From contig JAHABL010000001.1 in the NCBI GenBank assembly GCA_018376445.1, positions 378,831-442,830 of the forward strand: a stretch of DNA of 64,000 bases, written 5' to 3'. Below the pieces are notes generated by a model. It saw only the letters and a program-made list of their open reading frames with translations. It made no database searches and had not been told where the DNA came from. The position numbers and the translations under genes were made by a program. Shown here piece after piece: positions 34,430 through 42,893 of this stretch. This DNA is from Mycobacteriales bacterium (GTDB lineage Bacteria > Actinomycetota > Actinomycetes > Mycobacteriales > Mycobacteriaceae). Numbering within the stretch: the first letter of the stretch is position 1; every line of letters begins with the position of its first letter.

Positions 34430-36508
34430 GTGTCCCCTGCAAACCCGCTGTTGGTCCCCTCCACGCTGCCCTACGGTTTACCCGACTTTTCTGCGATCCG
34501 CGACGAGCATGTGATGCCGGCGCTGGAGGAGGCACTACGACGTCATACCGCTGAAATCGCAGCTATTGCGGACTCTCCAGAGGAACCTACCGCCGCGAAT
34601 ACTGTGGTGGCGTTGGAGCAAAGCGGACAGGACCTTGCCCGCGTTTTGGGGTATTTCTACACAGTGGCAGGTGCTGATGCGACGGAGGAACGGCTGCGCA
34701 TGGAAGCGGAGATCTCCCCGCTTCTCGCCCAACACTCTGACGACATGTACATGAATCCGCAGCTTTTCCGCCGAATTGATGCTGTGTTCCAGACACTGCC
34801 GGAGAGCGTAGGGTCGATCGAGGCGAAGGGCGGGGTAACAGCTGCACAGTTGGAGGCGGAGACGGTGGCTTTAGTTCAGCGCTACCATGACCTTTTCTTG
34901 CGCCATGGGGCTGGCCTTAGTGCGGAGGCGCAGGCACGCGTCCGGGAAATTAACGCCGAGCTTTCTCAGCTGTCCTCAGAATTCGGCGACAACCTACTTA
35001 AGGACACGCAGGCACGTGCCGTTCACATCATGGAGGAATGCAAACTCGCGGGGGTAGATGACGCACAGAAGCACTTCTTCGCTGACACTGCCCGCGCCGC
35101 CGGAATGACGGGCTGGCTCATCCCTCTGGGGTTGCCGACTGCCCAACCTATTCTCGAACAATTGTCTGATCCCGTGGTGCGCGCCCGAGTGTATGAGGCC
35201 TCCGTGGAACGTGGTGGTGTGCGCAGCGAGCAGATCGCGCGTCGTATGGCGGTGTTGCGAGCGGAAAAGGCGGAACTGTTTGGCTACCGTACGCATGCGG
35301 AATTTGTCATCTCCGACGAAACGGCACGCACCCCAGAAGCTGCGCTGGAACTTCTCTCTGATATCACTCCGGCGGCAGTTCGAAACGCGGAGCGTGAACG
35401 GAAAGACCTCGTGGCGATGGCAGAAGCGGCTGGGGAGACCAGCTTTACCGCCGCAGACTGGCCATACTACGCAGAGAAAGTGCGGTCCGCCCACTATGCC
35501 CTCGATAGTGCAACGCTCAAACCCTATTTCCGCCTGCAGAGTGTGGTGGAGAAGGGCGTTTTTCGGGCTGCGGAAACGTTGTATGGGCTGCGCATTGTGA
35601 AACGTCCTGACTTAGTGGGCTATACCCCGGATACGGATGTGTGGGAGGTGACGGACGCCGCAACGGGGGAGGGCATTGCCCTGTTGCTCACCGACTACTT
35701 CACGCGCCCGACGAAGCGGGGTGGTGCTTGGATGAATAGCATCGTTGACCAGAACTATCTTCTGGGACAGAAACCCATCATCGTTAACGTTCTCAACCTC
35801 ACTCCTGCCCCTGCCGGGGAGGATGTTCTTCTTACTCTTGATGAGGTAGAGACCCTCTTCCATGAGTTTGGCCATGCTCTGCATGGGATGCTCAGCTCGG
35901 TGGTGTATCCGTTGTTCTCGGGGACGAATGTGCCGCGGGATTTCGTGGAGTTTCCCTCCCAATTCAATGAGATGTGGGCCCTGCACGAGGACACGCTGCC
36001 GGTCTATGCCCACAACGCAGCGGGGGAGACTATTCCCCGCGAGCTGGTCCAGAAAGTGCGCGCCGCACAGCAGTTCGGGCAGGGTTTTGCAACGGTGGAG
36101 TACCTAGCCGCCTGCGTTATCGATATGGCATGGCACACTCTCACCCATGCGGAGGCACTCGCGTTAAGCGATGATGTGGATGTGGCAGCCTTCGAACATA
36201 CTGCTCTGCAGCGAGCAGGATTGTTGGTGGACGGTATTGCACCACGCTACCGCACTCGCTATTACCAGCACATTTTTAGCAACGGGTATTCTGCTGGCTA
36301 CTACAGCTATCTGTGGTCCGAAGTGCTGGATGCGGATACGGTGGACTGGTTTAACGAACAGGGCGGATTGGTGCCAGAGGCAGGTCGCCGTTTCCGGGAG
36401 AAGATTCTTTCACGTGGTGGGGCAATTGACTACATGTCGGCTTACCGGGACTTCCGGGGTCGAGACAAGGATGTCGCTCCGCTATTGCGCCGCAGGGGTT
36501 TGGTCTAA
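34430..36508 (+). CDS. M3-family metallopeptidase (peptidyl-dipeptidase/oligopeptidase)
   Basis: Zinc peptidase of the Dcp/oligopeptidase A family that clears short peptides in the cytoplasm. The zinc site HEFGH is at 478-482 in LFHEFGHALHGML, and the typical C-terminal FSNGYSAGYYSYLWSEVLDAD is present. 692 aa, GTG start with AGAAAGG upstream. Dcp-type and OpdA-type members cannot be told apart by eye; actinobacterial genes of this kind are usually named dcp. Confidence 0.9.
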   Translation: MSPANPLLVPSTLPYGLPDFSAIRDEHVMPALEEALRRHTAEIAAIADSPEEPTAANTVVALEQSGQDLARVLGYFYTVAGADATEERLRMEAEISPLLAQHSDDMYMNPQLFRRIDAVFQTLPESVGSIEAKGGVTAAQLEAETVALVQRYHDLFLRHGAGLSAEAQARVREINAELSQLSSEFGDNLLKDTQARAVHIMEECKLAGVDDAQKHFFADTARAAGMTGWLIPLGLPTAQPILEQLSDPVVRARVYEASVERGGVRSEQIARRMAVLRAEKAELFGYRTHAEFVISDETARTPEAALELLSDITPAAVRNAERERKDLVAMAEAAGETSFTAADWPYYAEKVRSAHYALDSATLKPYFRLQSVVEKGVFRAAETLYGLRIVKRPDLVGYTPDTDVWEVTDAATGEGIALLLTDYFTRPTKRGGAWMNSIVDQNYLLGQKPIIVNVLNLTPAPAGEDVLLTLDEVETLFHEFGHALHGMLSSVVYPLFSGTNVPRDFVEFPSQFNEMWALHEDTLPVYAHNAAGETIPRELVQKVRAAQQFGQGFATVEYLAACVIDMAWHTLTHAEALALSDDVDVAAFEHTALQRAGLLVDGIAPRYRTRYYQHIFSNGYSAGYYSYLWSEVLDADTVDWFNEQGGLVPEAGRRFREKILSRGGAIDYMSAYRDFRGRDKDVAPLLRRRGLV

Positions 36509-36626
36509 GAGGCCCACCCATAGTGCTCATCAACTACCCTAAAGGGGAGGACCGCAAAGGTGGGCGGTGGGAAAAGCTCCAGCTGTGTGCTGGGGGCTGT
36601 GAAGGAAAGTGATCAGGAGGTGGCGA

Positions 36627-36902
36627 ATGGAACGGTTTCTTGGTTGGACTAATACGGTGGCGTCCTGGTTCGTGGACCTGCCGGTGGGGTGGCAGATGTT
36701 TATTGCGCTCCTCATCCTTATCCCCATCTGCTTCGTCATTGCACAGTTCCTGCTGCTACCGATTATCGACGTCGTGGAGAATGCGTATCGGCGGCGGGTA
36801 GATGTCCATAATGTGATTGAACCCGCGCTCGTGGGGCGTGCTGACAAGAGTGCTACCGCAGGGACTTCTCGGGATGCCATAAGCCACACGGATAGTCAGT
36901 GA
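36627..36902 (+). CDS. Small single-pass membrane protein
   Basis: 91 aa from ATG 36627 (AGGAGG 6 nt upstream, the best SD in this stretch). A strongly hydrophobic segment (MFIALLILIPICFVIAQFLLLPII) is flanked by an N-terminal amphipathic part and a polar tail. Not recognised. The stop overlaps the hemW start (GTGA), so it is translated with hemW. It could help place something at the membrane; nothing more can be said. Confidence 0.75.
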   Translation: MERFLGWTNTVASWFVDLPVGWQMFIALLILIPICFVIAQFLLLPIIDVVENAYRRRVDVHNVIEPALVGRADKSATAGTSRDAISHTDSQ

Positions 36903-38143
36903 CCGTGTCGTCGTCTCCCCTCACACCGACAGACGTTCATACCCCACAGGTTCCGTGGGAGTGTACCGATCGAGAGGCTCTCGCTACCCGACCTTTCGGC
37001 ATTTATCTTCACGTCCCCTTCTGTACGTCGCGCTGTGGCTACTGTGATTTCAATACGTACGCGCTCCACACTTTCCCAGCAGGCCCCAGTGGGGATCCTA
37101 TTACCTACTGGGTAGAGCAGTTGTGTCATGAGCTACGCCTGGGGGCACAGTTACTGGCAGAAAGGGGAGTGACGCTACCCTTCGCGAGCACAGTCTTTTT
37201 CGGGGGTGGTACGCCCAGCCTTTTGGGAGATCGTCTTCCCGCAATTCTGGAAGTGGTGCGGGAGTGTTTTGGGATCGCGCCAGGGGCAGAGATCACGAGT
37301 GAGGCCAACCCCGAAAGCACCTCGCCGGAACTGTTCGATTGCTGGCGTAAGGCGGGGGTCAATCGGCTTTCTCTCGGCATGCAGTCCAGCTCTTCGCGAA
37401 TTTTGGCGCTCCTCGACCGGGATCACGACCCAGTCCGTGCAGTTTGCGCTATTCGGGAGGCGAAGGCTGCTGGCTTCGAGCACCTCAACCTCGATCTTAT
37501 TTACGGTACCCCCGGGGAGACTGCAGACGAGGTTGCCCGCAGTGTAGACACAGTGGTGGAGACGGGGGTCGATCATGTGTCCGCTTACGCGTTAACTGTT
37601 GAGCCAGGCACTGCCCTTTTCCGCAAGATCAAGCGCGGGGAGATCGCGCCGGTGGATGAGGATGTGCAGGCGGATCGCTACTACCAGATTGATGCGGCGC
37701 TGCAGCAGGCTGGCTTTGCCTGGTATGAGGTGTCCAACTGGGCGCGTTCGCAGGAGTCGCGCTGCCGGCACAACCTGGGCTATTGGGAGGGTGGGAACTG
37801 GTGGGCAGCTGGTCCCGGAGCGCATGGCTATCTAGGGGGTGTGCGATGGAGCATCCGCAAGAATCCCCGTAGCTATGGGGCGTTGCTGTCCCACGGCATC
37901 TATCCAGCTGACTGGTGCGAAGTATTGACGGAGAAAGAACTGCGTGAAGAGACCATTATGTTGCGACTCCGGGTACGGGATGGGTTGCATCGCAGTGTGC
38001 TCACACCTGCACAAACACAGGTAGCAGCCACGGTGGTGGGAGATGGCCTGGCAACGTGGGAGGGAGAGTACCTGGTACTGACAACGCGGGGACGGCTATT
38101 GGCCGATGGCGTGATTGGGGACTTGCTTCTCGTCGAAGAGTAG
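36899..38143 (+). CDS. hemW: Heme chaperone HemW (radical SAM, coproporphyrinogen oxidase-like)
   Basis: Radical SAM protein. CTSRCGYC gives the cluster cysteines C42, C46 and C49, and the next residues DFNTY match the HemN/HemW CxxxCxYCxF/N pattern. FFGGGTPSLL, EANPES and GMQSSS are conserved. HemW lacks the extra N-terminal cysteine of true HemN, and none is seen here next to the motif (C22 is too distant), so HemW, which binds and hands over heme, is the better call. 414 aa, GTG start overlapping the small membrane gene. Confidence 0.92.
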   Translation: MTVSSSPLTPTDVHTPQVPWECTDREALATRPFGIYLHVPFCTSRCGYCDFNTYALHTFPAGPSGDPITYWVEQLCHELRLGAQLLAERGVTLPFASTVFFGGGTPSLLGDRLPAILEVVRECFGIAPGAEITSEANPESTSPELFDCWRKAGVNRLSLGMQSSSSRILALLDRDHDPVRAVCAIREAKAAGFEHLNLDLIYGTPGETADEVARSVDTVVETGVDHVSAYALTVEPGTALFRKIKRGEIAPVDEDVQADRYYQIDAALQQAGFAWYEVSNWARSQESRCRHNLGYWEGGNWWAAGPGAHGYLGGVRWSIRKNPRSYGALLSHGIYPADWCEVLTEKELREETIMLRLRVRDGLHRSVLTPAQTQVAATVVGDGLATWEGEYLVLTTRGRLLADGVIGDLLLVEE

Positions 38144-38178
38144 ACCCCGGTGAACGTGGCGGGGACCCCGTATTGCGT

Positions 38179-38209
38179 TAAACTGGCACTTAACGCCCGA
38201 GAGTGCCAG
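38179..38209 (+). promoter_or_regulatory. CIRCE operator overlapping the hrcA-dnaJ promoter
   Basis: CTGGCACTT (38183-38191), nine bases, GAGTGCCAG (38201-38209): the arms pair in 8 of 9 positions and match the HrcA operator form CTGGCACTC-N9-GAGTGCCAG known in Actinobacteria. TAAACT (38179-38184) is a -10 that the left arm overlaps, so bound HrcA would block initiation. It lies 66 bp upstream of hrcA. Confidence 0.88.
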
Positions 38210-38274
38210 AATTGGGGCAGACGGCATTATTGACACGCGGAACCCCGCATCTCTTCACTGCAAAGGAGGCCCCC

Positions 38275-39315
38275 ATGGCACGCGCAGATGAACGCCGCCT
38301 CAAAGTCCTCCGCGCTATCGTCACCGACTTTGTTGCCTCGCACGAACCCGTAGGCTCCAAAGCCCTCGTAGAGAAGTACCAGCTCGGCGTCTCCAGCGCC
38401 ACCATTCGCAACGATATGGCGGTACTCGAAGCCCAAGGCTACATCACCCAACCGCACACTTCATCCGGGCGAGTACCCACCGAAAAGGGCTACCGAGAAT
38501 TCGTCGACAACATCGAGCAGATTAAACCGCTCTCTCGTGCCGAACGTACTGCCATCCGGCGCTTCCTCGACGAATCAATCAGCATCGACGACGTCCTTAA
38601 CCGCGGTATCCGCCTCCTCAGCCAGCTCACCCAACAAGTCGCCGTCATCCAATACCCCACCCTGCACCGTGCCAGCGTGCACCACGTGGAAATCATGCAG
38701 ATGGCCGACCGACGCGTCCTCATCATCATCATCACCGACCGTGGGCGAGTCGACCAACGCATCGTGGAATTCGAGCGGGACCTCACCCCCGACGCCGTCA
38801 CCACCCTCCAACAGGAGTTCATCACTGCCCTCAAAGGCCGTACCCTCAGCGAAGCTTCCACCGCAGTTGCCGCGCTCCTCGCCGAACCACACCATCTCTA
38901 CTCCGAAGAACTCGCCCGCGCCGGGCATATCATCCTCGACACCCTTGTGGAGCACCCAGAAGAACGGCTTCTCCTCGGAGGGACCTCCCATCTCACCCGG
39001 CATGCCGCAAGCTTCCACGGCTCACTGCAAGAACTCCTCGATGCGCTAGAGGAACAGGTTGTCATTCTGAAACTGCTCAACAGCGCAGACACCAATCCAC
39101 TTGGAGACCCCCACGCAGTCACCGTTCGCATCGGAGAAGAAACCCACCTGGAGCATATCCATGGAACCTCCGTCGTCTCCACCACCTACGGCGCAGACGA
39201 CTCTGTCTTCGGAGGCTTGGGAGTCATCGGACCGACCAGAATGGACTACCTCACCAACATCGCGGCGGTATCCGCAGTCGCCCGGTACATAGGAGAAATT
39301 CTTGCCGGGCACTAG
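38275..39315 (+). CDS. hrcA: Heat-inducible transcription repressor HrcA
   Basis: Repressor of class I heat-shock genes that binds CIRCE. N-terminal winged helix (RRLKVLRAIVTDFVASHEPVGSKAL, VSSATIRNDMAVLE) followed by the GAF-like domain (ILIIIITDRGRVDQRIVEF-type region) and the C-terminal GVIGPTRMDY. 346 aa from ATG 38275 with AAGGAGG 5 nt upstream; the open frame extends 24 codons further up but through the CIRCE half-site. It is autoregulated by the operator just upstream. Confidence 0.97.
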   Translation: MARADERRLKVLRAIVTDFVASHEPVGSKALVEKYQLGVSSATIRNDMAVLEAQGYITQPHTSSGRVPTEKGYREFVDNIEQIKPLSRAERTAIRRFLDESISIDDVLNRGIRLLSQLTQQVAVIQYPTLHRASVHHVEIMQMADRRVLIIIITDRGRVDQRIVEFERDLTPDAVTTLQQEFITALKGRTLSEASTAVAALLAEPHHLYSEELARAGHIILDTLVEHPEERLLLGGTSHLTRHAASFHGSLQELLDALEEQVVILKLLNSADTNPLGDPHAVTVRIGEETHLEHIHGTSVVSTTYGADDSVFGGLGVIGPTRMDYLTNIAAVSAVARYIGEILAGH

Positions 39316-39408
39316 CCCTCCTCAACTACCTGCGGTGTGACATCACCGGACACACCGCCAGCCACCTGCCCCTGCTCCATAACAGATACACACGAAGGAT
39401 CGTTCCTC

Positions 39409-40554
39409 TTGGCTTTGGACTATTACGGCCTCCTCGGCGTAGACCAGGACGCCACAAACCGCGACATCAAAAGCGCCTACCGTAAACTCGCTCGTGAACT
39501 GCACCCCGATGTCAACCCCTCCGAGGAGGCAGCAGAGAAGTTCAAACAGGTTACCACCGCCTACGAGGTACTCTCCGACCCCGAAAAGCGGCGCATCGTC
39601 GACATGGGCGGAGATCCCCTCGGACAGCCCAACGACGGCGGATTCGGAGGATTTGGCGGCGGAAGTATGGGAGACATCTTCGACGCCGTCTTCAACATGG
39701 CAGGCATGGGAGGCATGCGTGCAGGCGGAGCAGAACCACGCTCCCGCGTTCAGCCCGGCAGTGACTCTCTCACCCGCCTCCAGCTCACCCTCGAAGAGTG
39801 CTTCCGGGGTGGCCTCCAGGACCTCGACGTTACCACCTATGTCCTCTGCCCCGACTGCCGAGGCACCGGATCAGAATCTGGAGCACAGCCCGAAACCTGC
39901 CCGCACTGTGGCGGTAGCGGCCAGATTCAAGAAGTTCAGCAGTCCTTCCTTGGCCAAATTGTCACCACTCACGCCTGCCCCAACTGTGGTGGTACCGGCC
40001 AGATCATTGCCGACCCCTGCCGCACGTGTGACGGCGACGGACGTGTCCGTCGCAACCGCACCGTCACTGTGAAGGTTCCGGCAGGTGTGGGCAGCGGAAT
40101 GCGTATCCGTCTGGTGTCCCAAGGTGACGTGGGTCCCGGTGGTGGCCCCGCCGGTGACCTCTATGTCGAAGTGCAGCAAAAACCCCATCCTGTCTTTACC
40201 CGTGAGAGCGACGACCTACACTGCAATGTGTCTATCTCGATGGTCGATGCCGCCCTCGGCTGCGAAGTTGACCTTGATATGCCCGATGGGGAGGTCCACA
40301 CTGTCCGTATCCCGGCGGGCACTCAGCCGGGCGCCGTCCGCCGTGAGCACGGAAAAGGAATGCCGAATGTGCGGACCGGCCGCCGGGGTAACCTCGTCGT
40401 GCTCGTTAACGTCACCATCCCCAAGGACCTCGACGAAGAAGAAACCGCGGCTTTGCAGACGCTCCGCCGTCTTCAAAAAGGTGGTGCGCGCGTGCTCTCC
40501 GATGATGACGACGACAACCTGTTCAGCCGCTTGAAGCAAGCCTTCCAGCGTTAG
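39409..40554 (+). CDS. dnaJ: Chaperone protein DnaJ (DnaJ2 type)
   Basis: Hsp40 co-chaperone for DnaK. J domain with HPD (ARELHPDVN), Gly/Phe region (GGFGGFGGGSMGD), four zinc-finger repeats (CPDCRGTG, CPHCGGSG, CPNCGGTG, CRTCDGDG) and C-terminal substrate domains. 381 aa. TTG 39409 (reading MALDYYGLLG) is preferred: AAGGAT lies 9 nt upstream and the family begins right at this point. Upstream in-frame starts from 39337 would add non-J sequence. In the hrcA-dnaJ arrangement of Actinobacteria this is the second DnaJ of the cell. Confidence 0.95.
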   Translation: MALDYYGLLGVDQDATNRDIKSAYRKLARELHPDVNPSEEAAEKFKQVTTAYEVLSDPEKRRIVDMGGDPLGQPNDGGFGGFGGGSMGDIFDAVFNMAGMGGMRAGGAEPRSRVQPGSDSLTRLQLTLEECFRGGLQDLDVTTYVLCPDCRGTGSESGAQPETCPHCGGSGQIQEVQQSFLGQIVTTHACPNCGGTGQIIADPCRTCDGDGRVRRNRTVTVKVPAGVGSGMRIRLVSQGDVGPGGGPAGDLYVEVQQKPHPVFTRESDDLHCNVSISMVDAALGCEVDLDMPDGEVHTVRIPAGTQPGAVRREHGKGMPNVRTGRRGNLVVLVNVTIPKDLDEEETAALQTLRRLQKGGARVLSDDDDDNLFSRLKQAFQR

Positions 40555-40566
40555 TTACGAGCAGGT

Positions 40567-40578
40567 TAGGATAGCTTC
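40567..40578 (+). promoter_or_regulatory. Leaderless promoter of rsmE
   Basis: TAGGAT (40567-40572) is 6 nt before ATG 40579; there is no SD. It gives the downstream chain an entry independent of CIRCE. Confidence 0.5.
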
Positions 40579-41334
40579 ATGAGTCTCCCCGTATTCCGCA
40601 TTGACTCAGCCGATATGAGTGCTGAACCCGGCGCCACTCTCACGCTGAATGGTGCCGAAGGCCGCCATGCGGTGACAGTGAAACGCCTCCGAGTGGGGGA
40701 GAAGTTGATGATCGGTGACGGTGTCGGCACCCTGGCCGTCTGTCGCGTCACCGGCATCGACGGCAAAGACACCTTGCATGCCACTGTCGACGGGGTAAAA
40801 AACGTGTCCCGGCAAAAGCCTGCCGTCACCATCGTGCAAGGTATCCCCAAAGGCGACGCCGCCGACCTGGCAGTAGATCTGGCTACCGAGGCAGGCGTCG
40901 ACCGCATCATTCCCTGGCAAGCGGAACGGTGTATCGCCCAATGGAGTGGCTCCAAGAAGGACAAAGGTCAGGCGAAATGGCAGAAGACTGCCATAGAAGC
41001 CGCCAAACAATCCCGCCGTGCTTGGGACCCAGAAGTGACCCCAGTGGCCACCCTCGATGACATTGTGAAGCTGGTGTCCGAGACACAGAAAGCCAGTGGT
41101 GTTGTCGCAATTCTGCATGAATCTGCCCGGGTGAAGTTCGCCAGTCTGCCCTTTAACCGCGCCACGAGTATCGTCCTCATCGTCGGGCCAGAAGGCGGCC
41201 TCACAAAAGAGGAAATCACCGCTTTGGAAACCGCGGGCGGACAATCCGTCATAATGGGACCTACCGTTTTGCGAAGTGCTGCCGCCGGCGCAGTCGCGTT
41301 GGGGGCCATGGGAGTCCTCACGGAGCGTTGGTAG
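40579..41334 (+). CDS. rsmE: 16S rRNA m3U1498 methyltransferase
   Basis: SPOUT-fold enzyme that methylates U1498 in 16S rRNA. An N-terminal PUA-like domain (GAEGRHAVTVKRLRVGEKLMIGDG) precedes the knotted domain with AVDLATEAGVDRIIPWQAER, ILIVGPEGGLT-like VLIVGPEGGLTKEE and LGPTVLRSAAAG-like MGPTVLRSAAAGAVAL. 251 aa. It stands directly after dnaJ, as in mycobacteria. Confidence 0.96.
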   Translation: MSLPVFRIDSADMSAEPGATLTLNGAEGRHAVTVKRLRVGEKLMIGDGVGTLAVCRVTGIDGKDTLHATVDGVKNVSRQKPAVTIVQGIPKGDAADLAVDLATEAGVDRIIPWQAERCIAQWSGSKKDKGQAKWQKTAIEAAKQSRRAWDPEVTPVATLDDIVKLVSETQKASGVVAILHESARVKFASLPFNRATSIVLIVGPEGGLTKEEITALETAGGQSVIMGPTVLRSAAAGAVALGAMGVLTERW

Positions 41335-41339
41335 CAAGG

Positions 41340-41351
41340 TAAGCTAAGGTT
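41340..41351 (+). promoter_or_regulatory. Leaderless promoter of phoH
   Basis: TAAGCT (41340-41345) lies 6 nt before ATG 41352. Confidence 0.45.
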
Positions 41352-42398
41352 ATGCCGTTCATCACCCGCACCTTCACTCTTGAAGGTGACACCATGCCGG
41401 CTCTGCTCGGCGCGCACGATGCCAATCTCCGCGAACTAGAAAAACTCCTTAGCTCCGATATCCACGTCCGAGGAACTGAACTTACTCTCGCCGGCGATCC
41501 TGACGATCCCGCTGATCTCCCTCTCTCACAAGCTGTCATCACTTCCCTCCTCGACACCATCGAGCAGGGCGTTATTCTAGACGTGCCGATGGTGCGTCGG
41601 ACTGTCTCCATGCTCGCTGGCTCCGGCCACGATCAACCGTCAGAAGTATTCTCTACCCGGGTCGTGAACGTCCGCGGACGTACTATTCGGGCCCAAACCT
41701 CCGGCCAGAAACATTACGTCGAGGCGATCGCTAACCACACCATCGTCTTCGGTATCGGCCCAGCCGGCACCGGCAAAACTTACCTTGCCATGGCCATGGC
41801 AGTGAATGCGCTCCGCTCGAAAGAAGTCAACCGCATCATTCTCACCCGCCCCGCCGTTGAAGCAGGCGAGAATCTCGGCTTCCTCCCCGGTACCCTCAAC
41901 GACAAAATCGATCCCTACCTGCGTCCACTCTACGACGCCCTGCGGGACATGATGGAACCTGAGCAGGCCCGCAAAATGATGGATACCGGGGTCATCGAAG
42001 TGGCCCCTCTGGCCTACATGCGTGGACGTACACTCAACAACGCCTTTGTTATTTTGGACGAATCCCAGAACACTACCGCGGAACAAATGAAAATGTTCCT
42101 CACCCGCTTGGGTGCCGGATCCACCATGGTCATCACCGGTGATGCCACCCAGGTGGACCTCCCCGGCGGGAAAACCTCCGGTCTGCGCATCGCTCGACGC
42201 GTCCTGGAAGGTACCCACCCCGATATCGCTTTCATCGACCTCACCAGCGAAGACGTGGTACGCCATAGTCTTGTTACCGCCATTGTGGAAGCCTACGGGC
42301 GCTACGATGAAGAGCAGGAGAGACGTCGCGAACGGCATTCCTCCCAGCGGAAAGACGGTTCCCGTCAAGGGCCCTCACAGTGGAAGCATGAAAACTAG
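41352..42398 (+). CDS. phoH: PhoH-family ATPase
   Basis: RNA-helicase-like P-loop ATPase often linked to YbeY. Walker A GPAGTGKT (136-143), Walker B VILDESQNT, RPAVEAGENLGFLPG and GDATQVDLP are conserved. The N-terminal 130 residues hold a KH-like region. 348 aa with a charged C-terminal tail. ybeY starts 3 nt after the stop, so the two are coupled; a joint role in RNA processing is inferred from that pairing. Confidence 0.95.
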   Translation: MPFITRTFTLEGDTMPALLGAHDANLRELEKLLSSDIHVRGTELTLAGDPDDPADLPLSQAVITSLLDTIEQGVILDVPMVRRTVSMLAGSGHDQPSEVFSTRVVNVRGRTIRAQTSGQKHYVEAIANHTIVFGIGPAGTGKTYLAMAMAVNALRSKEVNRIILTRPAVEAGENLGFLPGTLNDKIDPYLRPLYDALRDMMEPEQARKMMDTGVIEVAPLAYMRGRTLNNAFVILDESQNTTAEQMKMFLTRLGAGSTMVITGDATQVDLPGGKTSGLRIARRVLEGTHPDIAFIDLTSEDVVRHSLVTAIVEAYGRYDEEQERRRERHSSQRKDGSRQGPSQWKHEN

Positions 42399-42401
42399 GC
42401 A

Positions 42402-42872
42402 ATGAGCATCGAAGTAGCAAATGAATCCGGCATGGACGTCGACGAAACTATTCTTATCGACGTAGCCACCTACGCGCTTCAGCGTATGGACGTTCACCCC
42501 GCTGCGGAACTCGCCATCACCTTGGTCGATTTAGCCACTATTGAACAGTTGCATGTTCAATGGCTCGACCTTCCCGGGCCGACAGATGTGATGAGCTTCC
42601 CCATGGATGAACTCACCCCCGGTGGACGCCCGGATGCGGTCCAACCCGGACCGGCCATGCTGGGAGATATTGTCATCTGCCCGCAATTTGCCGCTGACCA
42701 GGCTAAACGTGCTGGACACGGGGCCGGGCATGAGATGGCGCTCCTCACAGTCCACGGTGTGTTGCATTTACTGGGATACGACCACGCAACAGCTGCCGAA
42801 GAGCAGGAGATGTTTTCGCTCCAAAACGCCCTCCTCGCGGAGTGGTATGACCAGCGCGATAGTCGCGTGTGA
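42402..42872 (+). CDS. ybeY: Endoribonuclease YbeY
   Basis: Zinc-dependent RNase in 16S rRNA 3' end maturation and ribosome quality control. The metal motif HGVLHLLGYDH supplies H118, H122 and H128; PGPTDVMSFPMDE and LGDIVICP are family marks. 156 aa, normal. It lies between phoH and the CorC-like gene, the conserved order. Confidence 0.97.
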   Translation: MSIEVANESGMDVDETILIDVATYALQRMDVHPAAELAITLVDLATIEQLHVQWLDLPGPTDVMSFPMDELTPGGRPDAVQPGPAMLGDIVICPQFAADQAKRAGHGAGHEMALLTVHGVLHLLGYDHATAAEEQEMFSLQNALLAEWYDQRDSRV

Positions 42873-42893
42873 AAGGGATAGATCCACCACATT

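Noticed and set aside
36512..36565. Inverted repeat GCCCACC/GGTGGGC after the M3 peptidase as a terminator
   Set aside because: Loop of 40 nt and no T-tract; too weak to call.
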